64,000 nt of DNA from Oscillatoria princeps RMCB-10. GTDB lineage: Bacteria > Cyanobacteriota > Cyanobacteriia > Cyanobacteriales > Oscillatoriaceae. Of the stretch, positions 1 to 9,022 are shown one piece after another. The notes under the pieces were generated by a model. The model was given only the letters and a program-made list of their open reading frames with translations. It was not told the DNA's origin and ran no database searches. The position numbers and the translations under genes are program-made. Positions within the stretch are counted from its first letter, which is position 1; every line of letters begins with the position of its first letter. Where the stretch lies: positions 248,001 through 312,000 of the forward strand of contig JAHHHT010000002.1 of NCBI GenBank assembly GCA_019359235.1, read 5' to 3'.

Positions 1-263
1 TCCAGATAGCGAACCTTGGAACCCCTGGCCGGTTTAAACGAGCCCACACTCATCGGGGAGTGGCGAACCGCTTTGAGCTCTTCTGGACAGTGCCGCTGCG
101 GATCGTTAACTGAGCGGATGGGCTGCTCCATCACTGGATCGTCTTCGGCAATGGGATGGACAGCGCCCGGGCGCTGCTTCAGCTCAACCTTCCGTCCAGA
201 GCGATGGTTCATCATTTCCTGCCGGTTTAACTCTTCATCAAACTTATTCTTGAGCGCCACCAT
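1..263 (-). CDS. Hypothetical protein, N-terminal part (cut by window edge)
   Basis: An open frame of 87 codons runs from an ATG at 261-263 off the left edge of the window without a stop. An AAGGG Shine-Dalgarno-like stretch lies about 6 bases upstream of the ATG, which supports this start. The visible part is hydrophilic and rich in charged residues, Pro and Met, with no signal peptide or membrane segment. It begins MVALKNKFDEELNRQ and contains SFKPARGSKVRYL near the cut. I do not recognise the family. It is the only frame here with both a ribosome-binding site and sustained coding character; a long plus-strand frame over the same bases is taken to be its shadow. Confidence 0.55.
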   Translation of the reverse strand, partial: MVALKNKFDEELNRQEMMNHRSGRKVELKQRPGAVHPIAEDDPVMEQPIRSVNDPQRHCPEELKAVRHSPMSVGSFKPARGSKVRYL

Positions 264-980
264 AAAATTACCCTTCACCGAGCTGCCTATCTCACTAAGG
301 TTAGCTGCCAAACGTGAAGAACTTGTGAAGACTCATCAAATTGTTACCAAATTAACCAAAAACTTTTCAGTGCCATTTTTCCGGGGTTTGCTGGGGTTGG
401 CTGTTGGGCGTCGGGTGCCCAAAACCGCGATCCCCAACTGTCGCCCCTCGATCCTTGTGCGCTTATCGCTCGCAGCAACCTGTTTCTGCCTCAATTTCCC
501 ACGGGGGGCGGCGGGTGTTGAGAAAAGGCCCCGGGCGGGAATTCCTCTTATCCCAGTGCTCGGCAACCTTACCCAAAGGGAACCCCCAGCCAAAGGGAGC
601 CACTACCCCAGCTAAAGCGAACTGCTTCCGAGTGCGGAAAACGCTTCGGCGTGCTCCTCGGGCTGCTTTCCTAATATCATGTTTTCATCCCTACTGCTGA
701 CCGCGCACACAGAAATTTACAATTGGCTGCATTTTAAATCGTCATGGCCGGCGATAAATTGCTTTGAAATCCGAATAATTGATTTCAATAAGGGGCAAAA
801 AGATCAAACCCTGTCAGCTCAAGGGTTTTACCGGCAAGCCGCAGGGTGGGTCGATCGGGCACCCGGCAACTTCGGGGCTTGCGCATTCAACCGGCAGACT
901 GAGGGGGTGAGGGGGTGAGAGGGGAGAAAACCTGGAAAGTCAGGAATTTTGTTGAATCGGCTGGGCCCGTCTTATCCGTG
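264..980. other. Intergenic region, no gene recognised
   Basis: This 717-bp stretch lies between the left-edge gene (reading left) and the 3' end of the PAP2 gene. Short open frames on both strands have no ribosome-binding site, no recognisable motif and poor codon character. A short G-rich direct repeat (gagggggt twice) is present at about 901-917. I see no RNA gene. Confidence 0.5.
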
Positions 981-1676
981 TTACTCTGGCGACAGAGACT
1001 GGTCTGCGGAACCGCCGGCAAGCAAGCGATATTCTCGCCAGACTTCCAGGCTGAGGATACAGGCAATCAGCCAAACCACACCTGCCGAATAGCCGGCGAT
1101 CACATCAGTAGGCCAGTGGACGCCCAGATAAAGCCGGCTCAGACCGATCGCTGCAATCAGCAAAACCGTCAAGGAGACAATCAACCCGCGCCAGCGGGGG
1201 AAGCGCTTGGCCAGCAAATAGCCCAGCAGACCGTAAACGACCATAGAAATCATGGCGTGACCGCTAGGAAAACTGTAGAAGCCGACATCAACAATGCGAT
1301 CCCACAGGGCCGGCCTGTCGCGAGAAAATAGATGTTTGAGCCAGTAGTTTAAACCGACTGCGCCGGCGGCGGCGATGCCCAGAGTTGTTGCTTCCGACCG
1401 CCGCTGGTTGCGCAGCAACACTGCTGCCGAGCCGACACACAGGGCCACCAAAAATTCCGGCTCGCCTAAAAAGGTGACAGCCACAACGGCACGGTCCAGC
1501 AGCGGGGTGTGCGTTTGCCGGAGAGCCTGTAAAATTGCCGTGTCAAAGGCGGCGGTTTGCTTGCGCAGCACTCCCTTAGCAATCCAGGAAAATGCCGACA
1601 TAGCCAGGCCAGCCTGGAGCAACCCCGCAATCCGAATCGTCGAAAGCAGTGATAAAAGCTTAGTTTTCAGTCCCAT
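981..1676 (-). CDS. PAP2-family membrane phosphatase
   Basis: A 231-residue membrane protein with the complete tripartite active site of the PAP2 (type 2 phosphatidic acid phosphatase) superfamily. Motif 1 is K114-x6-R121-P122, motif 2 is PSGH at 137-140 (the His acts as general acid), and motif 3 is S180-R181-x5-H187-x3-D191 (H187 is the expected phospho-enzyme nucleophile). Hydrophobic segments flank the motifs, consistent with a lipid phosphatase acting on substrates such as phosphatidate or undecaprenyl pyrophosphate at the membrane. The substrate cannot be read from the sequence. The gene stands alone and is transcribed away from the M23 peptidase gene. A second, more divergent PAP2 gene lies at 12516-13256. 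Confidence 0.9.
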   Translation of the reverse strand: MGLKTKLLSLLSTIRIAGLLQAGLAMSAFSWIAKGVLRKQTAAFDTAILQALRQTHTPLLDRAVVAVTFLGEPEFLVALCVGSAAVLLRNQRRSEATTLGIAAAGAVGLNYWLKHLFSRDRPALWDRIVDVGFYSFPSGHAMISMVVYGLLGYLLAKRFPRWRGLIVSLTVLLIAAIGLSRLYLGVHWPTDVIAGYSAGVVWLIACILSLEVWREYRLLAGGSADQSLSPE

Positions 1677-1826
1677 TTCCAGGATTCACGCTCGCGCTTC
1701 TTGATTGAAGAAAATTTCTGCCGCAGAGTCACCGCCCGCCACCGTCCCACGTCACATTATATACCGCACAGCCCAGGGACTGAGTTGAGCCGTGCGGCAT
1801 ATTTTTTCTGTTTCGGAATGCAACCC

Positions 1827-2897
1827 ATGATCGCACTGTCAAGAAAACATCTTTTTACCTTCCTTCTCGCCCTCACACTGGCCAGCCTCCCCAGCTGCTT
1901 CCAGCAGGGGAAAACCACAGTCGCACAGCCACCGGCAGCTCAAACCCCCGTCACAGTCGCCCAAGCCGGCGATTCGCCCAGCTTTGCCATTCCCATCGAC
2001 TGCACCTTGGGCCAAGACTGCTTCATTTTGTCCTACTTCGACCGCGCTCCGGGTCCGGAATACGTTGATTTTGGCTGCGGTCGCCAAACCTACGATGGCC
2101 ACAACGGCACAGACTTTGGGATTCCCGACGAACAGGCGATGGCCAGGGGGGTGGCCGTGAAAGCCTCGGCAGCAGGCAAAGTCCTGCGGGTGCGGGACGG
2201 GATTGCCGACCGGCGGATGCAGGCGATGGAAGAAGCAGCCCAACTCAAAGGCATTGAGTGTGGCAATGGAGCCGTCATAGATCACGGCAACGGCTGGCAA
2301 TCTCAATACTGCCACATGCGCCAAGGCAGCGTCGCCGTCAAGCCAGGAATGCAGGTGGAAAAAGGAACTGTTCTGGGTATGGTGGGGATGTCTGGCTTGG
2401 CCTCCTACCCCCACGTACACCTGACTCTCCGTTACGGGGGCAAACCCGTAGACCCCTTTGTGGGGGTTGATGCAGCAGCCGGCTGTCAGGTGGAGCGCCG
2501 CCCCTTGTGGGAGCCGAACCTGGAATACGCGGGCACGGGTTTAATCAAAGCTGGCTTTTCCAGTCAGCCACCGGGGGATATCAACACCCTCTGGAACGGG
2601 AGCTTTTCCGAAACCCCCGTCTCTACAGACAGTCCAGTGCTGATATTCTGGGCTCACTCCTTCGGCGTCCTCAAAGGTGATCTGGAGCATTTCCGCCTGC
2701 TCGCCCCTGATGGCACAACCATTGCGGAGAGCAAACGAGAGATCCAATCGCCCAATCGCATTAACTGGTCGAGTTATGTCGGCAAGAAGAACACCAAGGA
2801 ACGCCCCCTCACCCCTGGCGTCTGGCGCGGAGAGTACCAACTCGTGCGCGGCGAGCGGGTGCTGATTGACCTCAAGCAAGAAGTGGAGCTGAAGTAG
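1827..2897 (+). CDS. M23-family metallopeptidase, lipoprotein
   Basis: About 356 residues. The N terminus has a positively charged start (MIALSRKH), a hydrophobic stretch and a lipobox-like LPSC with Cys24, so it is probably an exported lipoprotein. The core carries LytM/M23 zinc motifs: H92-x3-D96 in GHNGTDFG and HVH at 196-198 in SYPHVHL, the usual signature of peptidoglycan endopeptidases. About 140 C-terminal residues follow the catalytic domain and are not assigned. The frame is open back to a TTG at 1701, but the signal peptide supports the ATG at 1827; the ATG at 1818 is the alternative. Likely role: cell-wall remodelling in the periplasm (inference from family). It is divergent from the PAP2 gene. 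Confidence 0.85.
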   Translation: MIALSRKHLFTFLLALTLASLPSCFQQGKTTVAQPPAAQTPVTVAQAGDSPSFAIPIDCTLGQDCFILSYFDRAPGPEYVDFGCGRQTYDGHNGTDFGIPDEQAMARGVAVKASAAGKVLRVRDGIADRRMQAMEEAAQLKGIECGNGAVIDHGNGWQSQYCHMRQGSVAVKPGMQVEKGTVLGMVGMSGLASYPHVHLTLRYGGKPVDPFVGVDAAAGCQVERRPLWEPNLEYAGTGLIKAGFSSQPPGDINTLWNGSFSETPVSTDSPVLIFWAHSFGVLKGDLEHFRLLAPDGTTIAESKREIQSPNRINWSSYVGKKNTKERPLTPGVWRGEYQLVRGERVLIDLKQEVELK

Positions 2898-3049
2898 AGT
2901 TTGCTGTGAGGACTTCAGTCCTCACACCCCACCAGAGGCACCCCGGGCTGGCCGCCAAGGCACCGGCTCTGACGCCGTGTGATATATATATGGAGAAGCC
3001 TGTAGCGCGGTTTTCACCCCTGGCCTGATGCGGAACGCGGCGGGAAATG

Positions 3050-3058
3050 TGCTATAAT
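3050..3058 (+). promoter_or_regulatory. Candidate extended -10 promoter
   Basis: TGCTATAAT is a perfect extended -10 element (TGn then TATAAT). No convincing -35 is present, which is typical for extended -10 promoters. A start near 3065 would transcribe the CRISPR-like repeat and GAAA tract that follow. No coding gene lies downstream on this strand before 3620. Confidence 0.4.
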
Positions 3059-3074
3059 ATACCGTGACCGGCTC

Positions 3075-3144
<70 letters not shown>

Positions 3145-3231
3145 GCGCTCGCCCGGCACTATCAATCCCGGAAACGGGACTGCTTGCCTTGACCCAGCAG
3201 AATTACAGAGGTGGGCTTTGCGCCGCCGACC

Positions 3232-3465
3232 TTAGGAAAGACATTTCCAAGCTTCAGCGACCACATCACTCAGCCAGCGTCTTTGCACCTGGTCGAGGAG
3301 ATTGTCCTCGGCTAGCACTTCCGCCTTTAAGTCTTCTAAGGAGCGCTGCTGAGAGCGGAAGATTTTGATCACCCCCACAATCGCGGCTGCGACCAACTCC
3401 TCACTCACCGTGAGGTGCCGCATCGCCTCAATTTCTTGCGGACTGGTTGGAATGGGATAATTCAT
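3232..3465 (-). CDS. Small conserved-type hypothetical protein
   Basis: A 77-residue soluble protein starting MNYPIPTSPQEIEAMRHLTV. The ATG at 3463-3465 has GGAA about 6 bases upstream; a TTG five codons earlier is possible but less likely. It is mainly helical and acidic, has no signal peptide, and ends with the Trp-rich stretch WLSDVVAEAWKCLS. Codon use and the start site look genuine. I do not recognise the family and give no function. It is divergent from the lycopene cyclase gene, with which it shares an AT-rich 154-bp spacer. Confidence 0.65.
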   Translation of the reverse strand: MNYPIPTSPQEIEAMRHLTVSEELVAAAIVGVIKIFRSQQRSLEDLKAEVLAEDNLLDQVQRRWLSDVVAEAWKCLS

Positions 3466-3619
3466 GGCAAGTTCCGGCAAATATCTTCTAGGTTAACAAT
3501 ATGAGAGTTATGTAAACTTTTTTTAAACCGATTTAAGTTCAGTATCCGGAAGTAAGCGCCCACTTTGCGCCCCTTTCAACTCTGTCTTTAGGTGATTTAT
3601 CCCAGTCAACGCCCAATCG

Positions 3620-5749
3620 ATGAAAGAAATCCTCTACCTGGAAGTTCCCACCCCGGATACAGATTCAGTCCGCCTCTGGTTGCAAGAAGAATTTCAGCCC
3701 GCCACCGGCTTGTGGAAACTCCCAGCCGGCGGCGGTATCCGAGTGCGGCTCCAAAGCTTGCCGGTTCAGCCCCAAGGGAGTCCGCCGTCTGAAACAGAAG
3801 TCGAACTCTCGCCTGAAGTTGGGGACGAACTCTCGATTTTTGTGTGGTCGCTGCAGCGGACGACCTATTTAAAGGTGTTCCGCTGGGCAGAAAAGCCCCT
3901 TGCCGGTGAAGGCCAGTTACTCGCTGGCCTAACTGCCGGTTTGAGAAACCGATTCCCCTATCAGCACCCACAACCGCCTGCTGTCGTTTGGTCGGAGCAG
4001 TCCATTTTTCAGGCATTAGCCCCATATTACCCCCTCACTGTCCAATACTTTCAGAAAATTCCCAACGGGGAGTATGACCTAAAGCGGGTCTATTGGTGGG
4101 AGCAGCGCTGGCGGGAAGGCGTCCGCAATCCGCAAAAACCCCGGCAGGTGGTGTTCAAAGGGGGGGAGAGTGGCCCTGAGTCCTCACCCTCGCCGGTCTA
4201 CGACCTTATATATATAGGTGGTGCTCTCGGGGTAATCCACGCTGCAGTGATGGCCAGGTTGGGCTATCGGGTGCTGCTGGTGGAGCGGCTGCCTTTTGCC
4301 CGCATGAATCGGGAGTGGAATATTTCTCGCAGTGAGTTCCAAAGCCTGATTGACCTGGGTTTGTTTACCCCCGCAGAGTTTGAATCCATCATTGCCAGGG
4401 AGTATAAAGACGGATTCCACAAATTCTTTGACTCCAACAACCCGCCCTCTGCTAAGGCACCGGTGCTCCACACCCCCAAGGTGCTGAATGTGGCGCTCGA
4501 TGCTGAGAAACTTCTGCGCCTGTGCGGGGAAAAACTCAGAGCCGCCGGCGGTGAAATCTGGGATCAGACAGAATTTATCCGGGCGGACGTAAGTATATCA
4601 CAAGTAGTCGTGCGTGTCAAGCACCTGCCAGCAGGGGCGGAAAAAGAGGCAGCCGGTCGCTTGCTGGTGGATGCGATGGGAACGGCTTCGCCAATCGCTT
4701 GGCAGCTGAATGGGGGTCGCCCTTTTAACAGCGTCTGCCCGACGGTGGGAGCGGTGATTGCCGGTGGGTTTGAGCCTGGGGTTTGGGACTCGCAGTACGG
4801 CGACGTGCTCAACTCTCACGGGGACATCTCGCGGGGACGCCAGCTGATTTGGGAGTTATTCCCGGGTGCCGGTGAGGAAGTGACGGTTTATTTGTTCCAC
4901 TACCACCAGCTGCATCCAGACAACCCGGGGTCGCTGCTGGAAATGTACGAGGACTTTTTCACGATTCTGCCAGAGTACCGCCGGTGCGATATGGACAAGC
5001 TGGTGTGGAAAAAGGCAACTTTTGGCTATATTCCCGGACATTTTAGCGGCAGCAGTCGCGACCGCAAAGTTGCTTTTGACCGGCTGATTGCCATTGGCGA
5101 CGCCGCCTCCCTGCAATCTCCCCTGGTGTTCACCGGCTTTGGCTCCCTGGTGCGGAATTTGCCTCGCTTGACCGATTTGCTCCACACTGCCCTCAAGCAC
5201 GACCTGCTGAGCGCCGCTGACTTGAACCAGATTCGCGCCTACCAGAGCAATGTCTCGGTGACTTGGCTGTTTTCCAAGGGCATGATGGTGCCCACAGGCA
5301 GGTTTATCAAGCCCGAGCGCATAAACTCGATCTTGAATGTCTTTTTCGGGATTTTGGCCGCACAAGACCCGCAGGTGGCCGAAGCCTTTATTAAAGACCG
5401 GACGGACTGGCTAACGTTCACCGGGCTGGCTCTCCAGGCGGCTTGGAAAAACCCCTCCCTGCTGGTTTGGATCTTGGAATTTGTAACCGTTGGCGAGGTG
5501 CTGCGCTGGTTGGGCAGCTACCTCACTTTCACTCTGGAGTCTCTCAAAAGCTGGCTGCTCGGATGGTTGCCGGCATTGAGCCGCCGCCTCCAGTCCTGGA
5601 TCGAACCCCGCTATCCGGCTTTGTGGCTGTGGCTGCTCAGCCAGAGCTACGCCCTCACCGATGGTTTGGGGCGTCCCCAGAACCCTCGCACCCGCCCCCA
5701 GAAGCAGGTGGCTGTACCGGGCAAACAGCAACTAACTGCTGACAACTGA
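3620..5749 (+). CDS. cruA: CruA/CruP-type lycopene cyclase, FAD-dependent
   Basis: A 709-residue flavoprotein. After about 190 N-terminal residues comes a Rossmann dinucleotide-binding motif at 194-223 (YDLIYIGGALGVIHAAV, then LLVER), then the family hallmark MNREWNISR at 229-237, a mid-chain VDAMGTASP, and a second flavin motif, IGDAASLQSP (G493-D494). CruA and CruP convert lycopene ends to beta rings, making gamma- and beta-carotene at the thylakoid or cytoplasmic membrane. The insertion after NISR (REYKDGFHKFFDSNN) and the long C terminus favour CruA over CruP, though I cannot align them here. The last 170 residues contain hydrophobic and Trp-rich stretches that could dock to the membrane. 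The gene is monocistronic. Confidence is high for the family and moderate for the symbol. Confidence 0.78.
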   Translation: MKEILYLEVPTPDTDSVRLWLQEEFQPATGLWKLPAGGGIRVRLQSLPVQPQGSPPSETEVELSPEVGDELSIFVWSLQRTTYLKVFRWAEKPLAGEGQLLAGLTAGLRNRFPYQHPQPPAVVWSEQSIFQALAPYYPLTVQYFQKIPNGEYDLKRVYWWEQRWREGVRNPQKPRQVVFKGGESGPESSPSPVYDLIYIGGALGVIHAAVMARLGYRVLLVERLPFARMNREWNISRSEFQSLIDLGLFTPAEFESIIAREYKDGFHKFFDSNNPPSAKAPVLHTPKVLNVALDAEKLLRLCGEKLRAAGGEIWDQTEFIRADVSISQVVVRVKHLPAGAEKEAAGRLLVDAMGTASPIAWQLNGGRPFNSVCPTVGAVIAGGFEPGVWDSQYGDVLNSHGDISRGRQLIWELFPGAGEEVTVYLFHYHQLHPDNPGSLLEMYEDFFTILPEYRRCDMDKLVWKKATFGYIPGHFSGSSRDRKVAFDRLIAIGDAASLQSPLVFTGFGSLVRNLPRLTDLLHTALKHDLLSAADLNQIRAYQSNVSVTWLFSKGMMVPTGRFIKPERINSILNVFFGILAAQDPQVAEAFIKDRTDWLTFTGLALQAAWKNPSLLVWILEFVTVGEVLRWLGSYLTFTLESLKSWLLGWLPALSRRLQSWIEPRYPALWLWLLSQSYALTDGLGRPQNPRTRPQKQVAVPGKQQLTADN

Positions 5750-5971
5750 TATTAACTTCGGTTGACTGCGCACAGTATCTCTCTGCAGGGGCACGCCGCT
5801 CCTGCGGAGCCGCAACGCTTACGCACGCTCGCACTCAAAGAAACTCGGTGTCGCACACGTGATAATCCTTACTCACACAAATTACATGCCGGCAGTTTCT
5901 GAAACAAGTCTGGGTTCTCAGGCAAAAGCCAAAAACCGGCTTTATCAAAGAAATCTGGAGCGTCAAAAGCA

Positions 5972-6004
5972 AGAAACCGGGTTTCTTCAAGAAACCCGGT
6001 TTCT
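5972..6004. repeat. GAAACCCGGTTTC palindrome, core only
   Basis: A 33-base near-perfect palindrome of the interspersed family described at 61411-61514. It sits in the 350-bp spacer between the convergent lycopene cyclase and coiled-coil genes. An imperfect third arm (AAGAAACCTGGGTTCTCG) follows. No gene is seen in the rest of the spacer (5750-6099). The structure could act as a bidirectional terminator, but there is no U-tract. Confidence 0.8.
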
Positions 6005-6099
6005 CGATCTTCGAGTTAAAGAAACCTGGGTTCTCGCTCTTGTGCTTGTGGTGGCTGGGCGCTGGCAATTGCTAATCCCCACCGCCCGCGACGCCACCG

Positions 6100-7389
6100 C
6101 TACAGACGGGGAAAGGTGGGCAGCTGAATCCCCGCTAGTGACTGGCGTTTTTTAGCCGGCTGCTGCGGTCGAATTTCAGGCGCTTGCCAGTTTGGCGGGG
6201 CTGCAGCTGCCTCACCGGCTGGCTCTGAGGGGCTGCCGGTGTCGCCGCTGGGGCCCGGAGTCGGGACATCTGGCTCAGCTGGAACCAAGATGGCCGGTGA
6301 ATTGGCACTGACTGCCTCAGCCGCCTTCTCAATCAGCTGGGCTAAGTCTTGCCAGAGAGGCTCCTTTAGCTGACTGGGTTCTGGCTGGGCCAATAAGGCG
6401 TCTGCTGGGTCGGTTGCGCTGGCGAGATACACCTCTACCGGCACCTCCTGTGCCGGTGGTGGGGACGCCTGGGGTTCAGAGGGTGCGAGCGCTGTCCAAG
6501 GTTGGATGGGCAGCGCCTTGGCCAGGTGCGAGTCTGGGGCATTTAAGGTGCCCTCTGAGAGGCTGGCGGCTATGATGCGGGCGTTTTCTGGGGCTGCCGG
6601 TGTCTCCAGACACTTTTCCAGGGCGGCTTTGAACTGCAAAGTTTGGCGCTGCTGTCTGGCGAGGCGCGAGCGCAAATCCCGACAGGTAGTTTCGCTTTGC
6701 AACAGCCGCTGAGTTTGTTCGCTGCAGCGCAGCTGGGTGAGGGTGCACTCCCGCTCGATTTGGGCTAGCCGCTGCTGGCTGGTTTGCAAGTGATCGGTCA
6801 GGGTTTGAATCAGCTGCTGCTGGCGCTGGATTTCTTGACGGGAGGATTCCAGCTCGCGGGAGACGCGCAGGACTTGGGCTTTTGCCACTGCCAAGTCTTG
6901 AGTCTGCTGGGCTAGGGAGACTTGTTGCGCTTGCGCTCGCGTCTTGTGCAGCTGCAGGGCACTTTGGGTGTCGTGAAATGCGCTTTCCATCTCCGCCATT
7001 TCATGGGCGAGCTCACTGTTGCGCTGGCGCAGCTGCTGAATCAGCGCCACCAGCTCCACCGCTTCTGGAAGACTGACCGCCGGCTCGACAGCCTCGACAT
7101 CAGCCAGCAGTTGGGGCGCTGGGGCGGGGTGCCAAGTGGCGATTGCGCTCTTGAGCTCGCCGGCTGTGACTGCGGCTGTTATCTCCTGTGCCGGTGGGGT
7201 TTCGCACTCAAGAACATCAATGCTGATGGCATTGGGGAAATTCACCGTCAGCCAGTCTTCCGCCTCAGCGTCGGAGGACAGGCGGGACTCGTGTCCGGCG
7301 ACATCGGTCCGGGCGGCTGGGGAATCCGCCGGAACTGGGTCTTGCGCTTCAGGGAAATGCGGGTTATTGGGCATGTGTGCTTCACTCAT
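6100..7389 (-). CDS. Coiled-coil protein of unknown function
   Basis: A 429-residue hydrophilic protein in three parts. Residues 1-105 are acidic and low-complexity. Residues 105-265 form a long Gln/Glu/Leu-rich coiled coil (heptads such as LIQQLRQRNSELAHEMAEME). The C-terminal 160 residues are Pro/Ala/Glu-rich and probably disordered, ending in a basic tail (KKRQSLAGIQLPTFPRL). There is no signal peptide or membrane segment, so it is probably cytoplasmic and structural or scaffolding; this is inference. The family is not recognised. It is divergent from the metallophosphoesterase gene across a 325-bp spacer, and convergent with the lycopene cyclase gene. Confidence 0.75.
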   Translation of the reverse strand: MSEAHMPNNPHFPEAQDPVPADSPAARTDVAGHESRLSSDAEAEDWLTVNFPNAISIDVLECETPPAQEITAAVTAGELKSAIATWHPAPAPQLLADVEAVEPAVSLPEAVELVALIQQLRQRNSELAHEMAEMESAFHDTQSALQLHKTRAQAQQVSLAQQTQDLAVAKAQVLRVSRELESSRQEIQRQQQLIQTLTDHLQTSQQRLAQIERECTLTQLRCSEQTQRLLQSETTCRDLRSRLARQQRQTLQFKAALEKCLETPAAPENARIIAASLSEGTLNAPDSHLAKALPIQPWTALAPSEPQASPPPAQEVPVEVYLASATDPADALLAQPEPSQLKEPLWQDLAQLIEKAAEAVSANSPAILVPAEPDVPTPGPSGDTGSPSEPAGEAAAAPPNWQAPEIRPQQPAKKRQSLAGIQLPTFPRL

Positions 7390-7714
7390 CGGTTCGATCC
7401 AGGAACTTACAACTCCTCACGGCAGGCTTCCGTAACTTTGTCAATATTTGTTTACTATTTCCAGGCTGTCCGCGCACCGTCTAAAACCCCTGCCACTGAA
7501 TGTGCCTGCCGAGAAGTTGGCTTAGTAAGACAGAATAGCAGCCCTACTGTCTATTTTTCCCCGAAGAGATGGGTGCCGAGCCACCAAAACGTCAAAAGTC
7601 TGCACTAAAGAGTAAAAATTGTTACAGGCATGTATGCCCGGACACCCCAGTTCCCCGCGCTGACCTTCCGTGCCGGCAAAAGCTTACAGCAGGCCACGTT
7701 GTTAAATTTTTATT
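7390..7714. other. Divergent intergenic spacer
   Basis: This 325-bp spacer separates the coiled-coil gene (left) from the metallophosphoesterase gene (right) and must hold both promoters. I see no convincing -35/-10 pair, no repeat of the window's families and no small gene. Confidence 0.4.
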
Positions 7715-8821
7715 ATGAAGCTCAATTTTCGTTTTGCGGTGGTGAGCGACCCACATATCGCCCTCCCTCAGACAATCTGGGACAATCCCAGCCGCTTTCA
7801 TCTGGTGGAAATCAGTATCCCCGCTCTGGAGACGGTTCTGGAGCGCTTGAGCCGGCTGGAGATCGATTTCTTGCTGCTTCCTGGAGACTTGACTCAGCAC
7901 GGCGAGCCGGCAAACCACGCTTGGCTCTCTGAACGCTTGACAAATTTGCCGTTTCCTGCTTATGTTATTCCCGGCAATCACGACGTGCCGGTGCTGCAGC
8001 CAGATGCCAGTTCTATCGGCTTGGCAGATTTTCCTCGCTACTACCGCCGGCAGGGCTATGCAGACATATCACAGCTTTACTACACCTGTCAAGTGCTGCC
8101 GGGAGTGCGCCTGATCGGGCTGAATTCCAACCAGTTTGATGCCGCCGGCAAGCTGCTGCCATTCGGGCGACTGGATGAGGAGCAGCTGGCGTGGCTGGAA
8201 GAGGTTCTGGCCACAGCTCGCGAGGAGTTAATCTTGGTGATGGTGCATCACAATGTTTTGGAACACCTCCCCGGGCAGTCTCGCCACCAGCTTGGCCGCC
8301 GGTATATGCTGGAAAACGCACCGGCTTTGCTGCAGCTGCTGCAGGATGCTGGGGTGCAGGTGGTGTTGACCGGCCATTTGCACGTTCAGGATGTGGCCAA
8401 AAGCGGCGGGATCTGCGATATCACCACCGGCTCTCTGGTGAGCTACCCCCACCCCTACCGCATCTTGCACTTTCAAATGGATGAGCGGGGGCGAAAATCC
8501 CTGCAGATTCAGTCCGACTGGGTGGCGTCGGTTCCCGGTTGGCCAGATTTGCCGGTGCAGTCGCGAGAGTGGATAGGCGAGCGCAGCCGGCCCTTTATGA
8601 TGCGACTTTTGACGGACCCGCCTTTAAATATGCCGCCCGCCGAGGCAGATCCTTTGGTTGCCAGTCTGCGTTACTTCTGGGCAGATATTGCCAAGGGTGA
8701 TGCGATGTTTGACTTCTCCCACTTCCCGACGAATGCCCGCCGGTACTTCGAGGCGTTTAGCGCCGTTGGTTTGGATGGCACCCCCACCCCGATTGACAAC
8801 CACACGACGCTGCTGCTTTAG
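7715..8821 (+). CDS. Calcineurin-like metallophosphoesterase
   Basis: A 368-residue enzyme with all five metal-binding blocks of the calcineurin-like phosphoesterase superfamily: D12-x-H14 (SDPH), G57-D58 (PGDLTQHG), G87-N88-H89-D90, H178-H179 (VMVHHN) and G220-H221-L222-H223. The layout resembles class III cyclic-nucleotide phosphodiesterases (CpdA/Icc type), but the substrate cannot be decided from motifs. About 110 residues follow the core, longer than CpdA. There is no signal peptide, so it is cytoplasmic. No Shine-Dalgarno is obvious before the ATG. It is not in an operon; a 201-bp spacer with an inverted-repeat element separates it from the next gene. Cyclic-nucleotide turnover would fit the adenylate cyclase at 49677-52214, but this is speculation. 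Confidence 0.88.
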   Translation: MKLNFRFAVVSDPHIALPQTIWDNPSRFHLVEISIPALETVLERLSRLEIDFLLLPGDLTQHGEPANHAWLSERLTNLPFPAYVIPGNHDVPVLQPDASSIGLADFPRYYRRQGYADISQLYYTCQVLPGVRLIGLNSNQFDAAGKLLPFGRLDEEQLAWLEEVLATAREELILVMVHHNVLEHLPGQSRHQLGRRYMLENAPALLQLLQDAGVQVVLTGHLHVQDVAKSGGICDITTGSLVSYPHPYRILHFQMDERGRKSLQIQSDWVASVPGWPDLPVQSREWIGERSRPFMMRLLTDPPLNMPPAEADPLVASLRYFWADIAKGDAMFDFSHFPTNARRYFEAFSAVGLDGTPTPIDNHTTLLL

Positions 8822-8849
8822 GGACAGGGAGGATTTTCTATCAACGGGT

Positions 8850-8957
8850 TATATAGCGGTTCGCTGTTGAGGAGTGATTTTTTTTAGTAAACCGCCAAGA
8901 CGCCAAGATCGCCAAGGAAGAGAGAGGATTTCACAAATCATTTGGAACCGCTATATA
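8850..8957. repeat. 108-bp element with 13-bp terminal inverted repeats
   Basis: Perfect 13-bp arms, TATATAGCGGTTC at 8850-8862 and its complement at 8945-8957, bound a core carrying ACCGCCAAGACGCCAAG. The TATATAGC ends match those of the GAAACCC family, but the core differs. The same CGCCAAG core recurs, inverted, at about 10611-10640 just before the ABC transporter gene. Confidence 0.75.
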
Positions 8958-9022
8958 GCAGAAAGAGGGGGGCTGTGTCGGAAACGCCTGGAAGAAATGG
9001 CTGAAGGAGGAGGCTTGAGGGC

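Noticed and set aside
16-615. 199-codon plus-strand frame at the left edge
   Set aside because: It overlaps the minus-strand gene that has a ribosome-binding site, has poor codon character and no recognisable motif.
404-918. Overlapping short plus-strand frames in the first spacer
   Set aside because: No ribosome-binding sites or motifs; random-looking translation.
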